A stretch of 27,296 nucleotides of DNA, from NCBI GenBank assembly GCA_964573285.1, contig CAZNJD010000077.1, forward strand, positions 1 to 27,296, read 5' to 3'. Of this stretch, positions 25,017 through 27,296 are shown one piece after another. Every line of letters begins with the position of its first letter. The stretch's first letter is position 1. The translations under genes were made by a program, and so were the position numbers. The notes below the pieces were generated by a model. That model had not been told where the DNA came from, did no database searches, and saw nothing but the letters and a program-made list of their open reading frames with translations. Origin of the DNA: UBA1140 sp964573285 (lineage in GTDB: Bacteria; Campylobacterota; Campylobacteria; Campylobacterales; Sulfurovaceae).

Positions 25017-25118
25017 ATGAAAGATGTGGATAAAGGGTCACCTCCTCCCCAAATCCACTTTGAGGTCTATTTGATTTCAAAATATTATAAAGAGTTGATA
25101 GTGAATATTTTTATATGA
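25017..25118 (+). CDS. Possible leaderless 33-residue peptide
   Basis: An ATG-to-TGA frame of 33 codons, MKDVDKGSPPPQIHFEVY followed by a Leu/Ile/Tyr/Lys-rich tail ending NIFI. There is no ribosome-binding site, and the ATG sits where transcription from TATAAT at 25005-25010 would begin, so it would have to be read as a leaderless message. The Pro-Pro-Pro is encoded by the hairpin loop and right arm. The same bases are better explained by RNA structure. I do not recognise the peptide, and it may not be translated. Confidence 0.25.
   Translation: MKDVDKGSPPPQIHFEVYLISKYYKELIVNIFI
25026..25058 (+). ncRNA. Hairpin presenting an anti-Shine-Dalgarno loop; candidate small RNA
   Basis: The outer stem is GTGGAT (25026-25031) with ATCCAC (25053-25058), then a 3x3 internal loop, then GGG (25035-25037) with CCC (25047-25049). 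The apical loop at 25038-25046 is exactly TCACCTCCT. That is the nine-base complement of AGGAGGTGA and matches the 3' tail of 16S rRNA. It is GC-rich against very AT-rich surroundings. Downstream, AAAATATT (25079-25086) pairs with AATATTTT (25104-25111), a weak possible 3' end. Whether it is a regulatory RNA, a remnant or part of a repeat is not decided by this sequence. Confidence 0.4.
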
Positions 25119-25199
25119 CAAATGATAATATTATTTAACTAAACTCCCCAACCCTTACTCCTTTTCACTTATCTTTATAATATATCTTTCTAATATCAA

Positions 25200-25673
25200 T
25201 TATAAAAACTTGAGTTCTAAGAGTAATTCTCCTTTACTAACTGTACTAAGTTTATGTTTTTTAATTGATATATCTTTTTGGCTACTCACGATAATAGGAG
25301 TAATTATCTCTTTGCCTTGTGATATTAGATACTCTTTGTCCAGACGAATAATAGGAGTTCCAATCTTTACTTTATCACCATCTTTGGCTAAAGCTTCAAA
25401 ACCTTCTCCTTGTAAAGAGACTGTATCTAAACCAATATGTACCATAACTTCAATATTATTAGCTCTAATAGAAAAAGCATGTTTCGTAGGAAATATCCTA
25501 GATATAATACCATTAATTGGTGATACAACTATACTGCTAGATGGAATAATAGCAATACCATCACCCAGAAGCTTTTGAGAAAATACTTCATCAGGTACAT
25601 TCTCTATATCTACTACTTCTCCATCTAATGGTGAAAATATTTCTATCTTTTTAGATTTAAATAGTCCAAACAT
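25200..25673 (-). CDS. crr: PTS glucose-type EIIA component (stand-alone)
   Basis: This 157-residue protein has the EIIA-Glc fold: FSPLDGEVVDIENVPDEVF (13-31), KLLGDGIAIIPSS (34-46), SPINGIISRIFPTKHAFSI with His65, and EVMVHIGLDTVSLQGEGF with His79. His79 corresponds to the phosphorylated His90 of E. coli EIIA-Glc and His65 to the neighbouring His75. It closes with GTPIIRLD and GELLLELKFL. It is not fused to IIB/IIC domains and no other PTS gene is in the window. Sugar PTS genes are scarce in Campylobacterota, so this is either a carbohydrate-uptake part encoded apart from its partners or a regulator. Its ATG overlaps the argH stop by 1 nt (TAATG), so it depends on argH transcription and translation. 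Confidence 0.9.
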   Translation of the reverse strand: MFGLFKSKKIEIFSPLDGEVVDIENVPDEVFSQKLLGDGIAIIPSSSIVVSPINGIISRIFPTKHAFSIRANNIEVMVHIGLDTVSLQGEGFEALAKDGDKVKIGTPIIRLDKEYLISQGKEIITPIIVSSQKDISIKKHKLSTVSKGELLLELKFL

Positions 25674-27067
25674 TACTTAATCCTTTGCTCGTTAAGCCAT
25701 CTATTTAATTTATCTATCTGTTCTATAGTTCTAGCCGTACTTGTTCCACCTTCTGAATTTCGTGCATTCATAGATGCTCTATTATCCAACAAATCTATTA
25801 CCTCTTCTCCTATTCTATTATCAATACTTTGTAACTCTTTTAATGAAAGCTCTGAAATATCTAACCCTTTATCTTCAGCTAAATTTACAATATTTCCTGT
25901 AATATGATAAGCATCTCTAAAAGGAATACCTATCTCTTTAACTAAATAGTCAGCTAAATCTGTTGCACTCAAGTGTCCTATCATACAAGCTTGATACATA
26001 TTATCACTATTAATTTTCATATCGTGTATCATCTCATTCAATACTTGTAGTGAGAGTAATGCTGTTTTGATAGAGTCAAATACACCCTCTTTATCCTCTT
26101 GCATATCTTTATTATATGCCAATGGTAAACCTTTCATTACTGTTAATAGTGCAATTAAATTACCATTAACTCGTCCAGTTTTACCACGAAGAAGTTCAGG
26201 AATATCAGGATTTTTCTTTTGAGGCATAATAGATGAACCAGTAGAGTGTCTATCACTTAAAGTAATAAATCTAAACTCACTCGATGACCACAATATAAGT
26301 TCTTCGCTAAGTCTGCTAATATGCATCATCATAGTTGAAATATTAAAAAGTATCTCTAAAGCAAAATCTCTATCACTAACGGTATCCAAACAATTTAATG
26401 TAGGTTCTTTAAATCCTAGCTTATTAGCTGTAATAGTTCTATCAAGTGGATGAGGAGTACCTGCTAAAGCAGCACAACCAATTGGTGAGTAGTTATTTCT
26501 ATCATAGGAGCTAATAAATCGTTCATAATCTCTTTTGAACATACTAGCATATGCCACTATATGGTATCCAAAATTTATAGGTTGTGCATGTTGAAGATGT
26601 GTCATACCAGGTAATAGTATGCTACTATTATCTCGTGCAACAGTTATAAAGGTTTCTATATTTTCTAAAATAAGCTCTGCAATTTTTTGTGTATTTTTTT
26701 GAACAAAGAGTCTAAAGTCCAAAGCTACTTGATCATTACGACTTCTTGCTGTATGTAATCTCTTACCTGCATTACCTATTTTATTAGTTAACCGACCCTC
26801 AATAGCCATATGTATATCTTCATCATCTCCATCTAGTTTAAATATACCTGACTCTATCTCTTCTAATATCTCACTTAATCCCTTATCTATCTGTTTATAA
26901 TCTTCTAAAGAGATAATACTTTGTTTGAACAACATAAAAGCATGAGCTTTTGAGCCTTCTATATCTTCTCTATAAAGTATCTTATCAAAAGATAAAGAGT
27001 TATTTAACTCTTCAAGTAACTCTGAACTCTTTTGGGTAATTCTCGCTGATGCAATTTTTTTTGACAC
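25673..27067 (-). CDS. argH: Argininosuccinate lyase
   Basis: This is a 464-residue cytoplasmic enzyme of the fumarase/aspartase superfamily that splits argininosuccinate into arginine and fumarate, the last step of arginine synthesis. It has DEDIHMAIEGRL (82-93), TARSRNDQVALDFRL (106-120), TGMTHLQHAQP-like GMTHLQHAQP (154-163, with catalytic His160), and the superfamily signature GSSIMPQKKNPD (277-288), which supplies the catalytic serine loop. The start is GTG with AGGA upstream; no ATG gives a better N-terminus, and SKKIASARI fits the family. The gene reads away from the 5S rRNA and runs into crr with a 1-nt overlap. Confidence 0.97.
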   Translation of the reverse strand: MSKKIASARITQKSSELLEELNNSLSFDKILYREDIEGSKAHAFMLFKQSIISLEDYKQIDKGLSEILEEIESGIFKLDGDDEDIHMAIEGRLTNKIGNAGKRLHTARSRNDQVALDFRLFVQKNTQKIAELILENIETFITVARDNSSILLPGMTHLQHAQPINFGYHIVAYASMFKRDYERFISSYDRNNYSPIGCAALAGTPHPLDRTITANKLGFKEPTLNCLDTVSDRDFALEILFNISTMMMHISRLSEELILWSSSEFRFITLSDRHSTGSSIMPQKKNPDIPELLRGKTGRVNGNLIALLTVMKGLPLAYNKDMQEDKEGVFDSIKTALLSLQVLNEMIHDMKINSDNMYQACMIGHLSATDLADYLVKEIGIPFRDAYHITGNIVNLAEDKGLDISELSLKELQSIDNRIGEEVIDLLDNRASMNARNSEGGTSTARTIEQIDKLNRWLNEQRIK

Positions 27068-27095
27068 TATAAAATCCTAATTGTTTAATAGGCGT

Positions 27096-27101
27096 ATTGT
27101 A
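27096..27101 (-). promoter_or_regulatory. Candidate -10 box for argH-crr
   Basis: TACAAT on the minus strand in the context GATACAAT, about 29 nt before the argH GTG and with A/T-rich sequence upstream. The same GATACAAT context occurs upstream of the polysaccharide operon. Read-through from the rRNA operon is an alternative source of transcripts, since no clear hairpin terminator is seen between 5S and argH, only T-rich runs. Confidence 0.45.
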
Positions 27102-27175
27102 TCGTATTTATAATAATGATAAAAGTAATTTATAAAAAGTAAAAGAGAAATTATAAAAAAAGAAAGAAGAATTCA

Positions 27176-27292
27176 AAGAGGCGACGACCTACATTCCCAA
27201 TCCAGACAGGATAAGTATTATCGGCGATGGGAGGCTTAACTGCTAGGTTCGAAATGGAACTAGGTGTGACCCTCCCTCTAAAGTCACCACTA
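27176..27292 (-). rRNA. rrf: 5S ribosomal RNA
   Basis: The minus strand carries the conserved 5S core: GGGTCACACCTAGTTCCATT, then TTTCGAACCTAGCAGTTAAG, then CCTCCCATCGCCGATAATAC near the loop E region. The 5' strand AGTGGTGAC (27291-27283) pairs with GTCGTCGCC and following bases (27185-27177) with one U-U mismatch and one G-U pair, forming helix I and fixing the ends to within a few bases. The length is about 117 nt. The rest of the rRNA operon (23S, 16S) should lie just beyond the right edge. Confidence 0.93.
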
Positions 27293-27296
27293 AGAA

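Noticed and set aside
27068..27175. Intrinsic terminator after 5S rRNA
   Set aside because: T-rich runs are present but no stable stem precedes them.
1..27296. CRISPR arrays, insertion sequences, tRNA genes
   Set aside because: No regularly spaced repeats, no transposase-like frame, no inverted-repeat ends and no cloverleaf with a conserved T-loop were seen.

Overview
The window is AT-rich DNA from a Gram-negative bacterium. The best guess is Campylobacterota of the Sulfurimonas/Sulfurovum/Arcobacter kind. The evidence is the strong A+T bias, the codon use (TTA, ATA, AGA), the compact same-strand operon, outer-membrane genes (kdsB, a Wza/GumB-like lipoprotein), a glutamate-pathway hemL, and short promoters with a clear TATAAT/TACAAT -10 box but no obvious -35. 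The genus is not settled by the sequence alone.

Positions 1-22492 are one long minus-strand surface polysaccharide locus, read from right to left. It opens with export and initiation genes: a Wza/GumB-like export lipoprotein, a Wzc-type tyrosine autokinase/chain-length protein, and a phosphoglycosyl transferase. Next come sugar-nucleotide genes: rmlA, rmlB, a sugar aminotransferase, a WbqC-family protein, a GNAT acetyltransferase and a thiamine-diphosphate enzyme. Then come a Wzx flippase, four glycosyltransferases, an AsnB amidotransferase, a polytopic membrane protein that is the Wzy polymerase candidate, a polysaccharide deacetylase-like protein, a pectate-lyase-like lipoprotein and an acyltransferase. 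Most junctions overlap by 1-11 nt or are separated by fewer than 15 nt, so the genes are probably co-transcribed and translationally coupled. rmlC and rmlD are absent from the window. The dTDP-4-keto-6-deoxyglucose made by RmlAB therefore probably goes to an N-acylated 4-amino-4,6-dideoxyhexose and not to rhamnose. A start of another minus-strand gene runs off the left edge.

Positions 22493-22952 hold the likely promoter and leader of the locus, a 56-residue single-span membrane protein gene, and what looks like a divergent promoter pair shared with hemL. hemL and kdsB (22953-24964, plus strand) are housekeeping genes with a 4-nt overlap.

Positions 24965-25199, between convergent genes, hold the most unusual non-coding signal. 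It is a TATAAT box followed seven bases later by a hairpin whose nine-base loop is TCACCTCCT, the exact complement of a full Shine-Dalgarno sequence. A 33-codon frame covers the same bases.

Positions 25200-27296 hold a stand-alone EIIA-Glc (PTS) gene fused by a 1-nt overlap to argH, then the 5S rRNA of an rRNA operon whose 16S/23S genes lie beyond the right edge.
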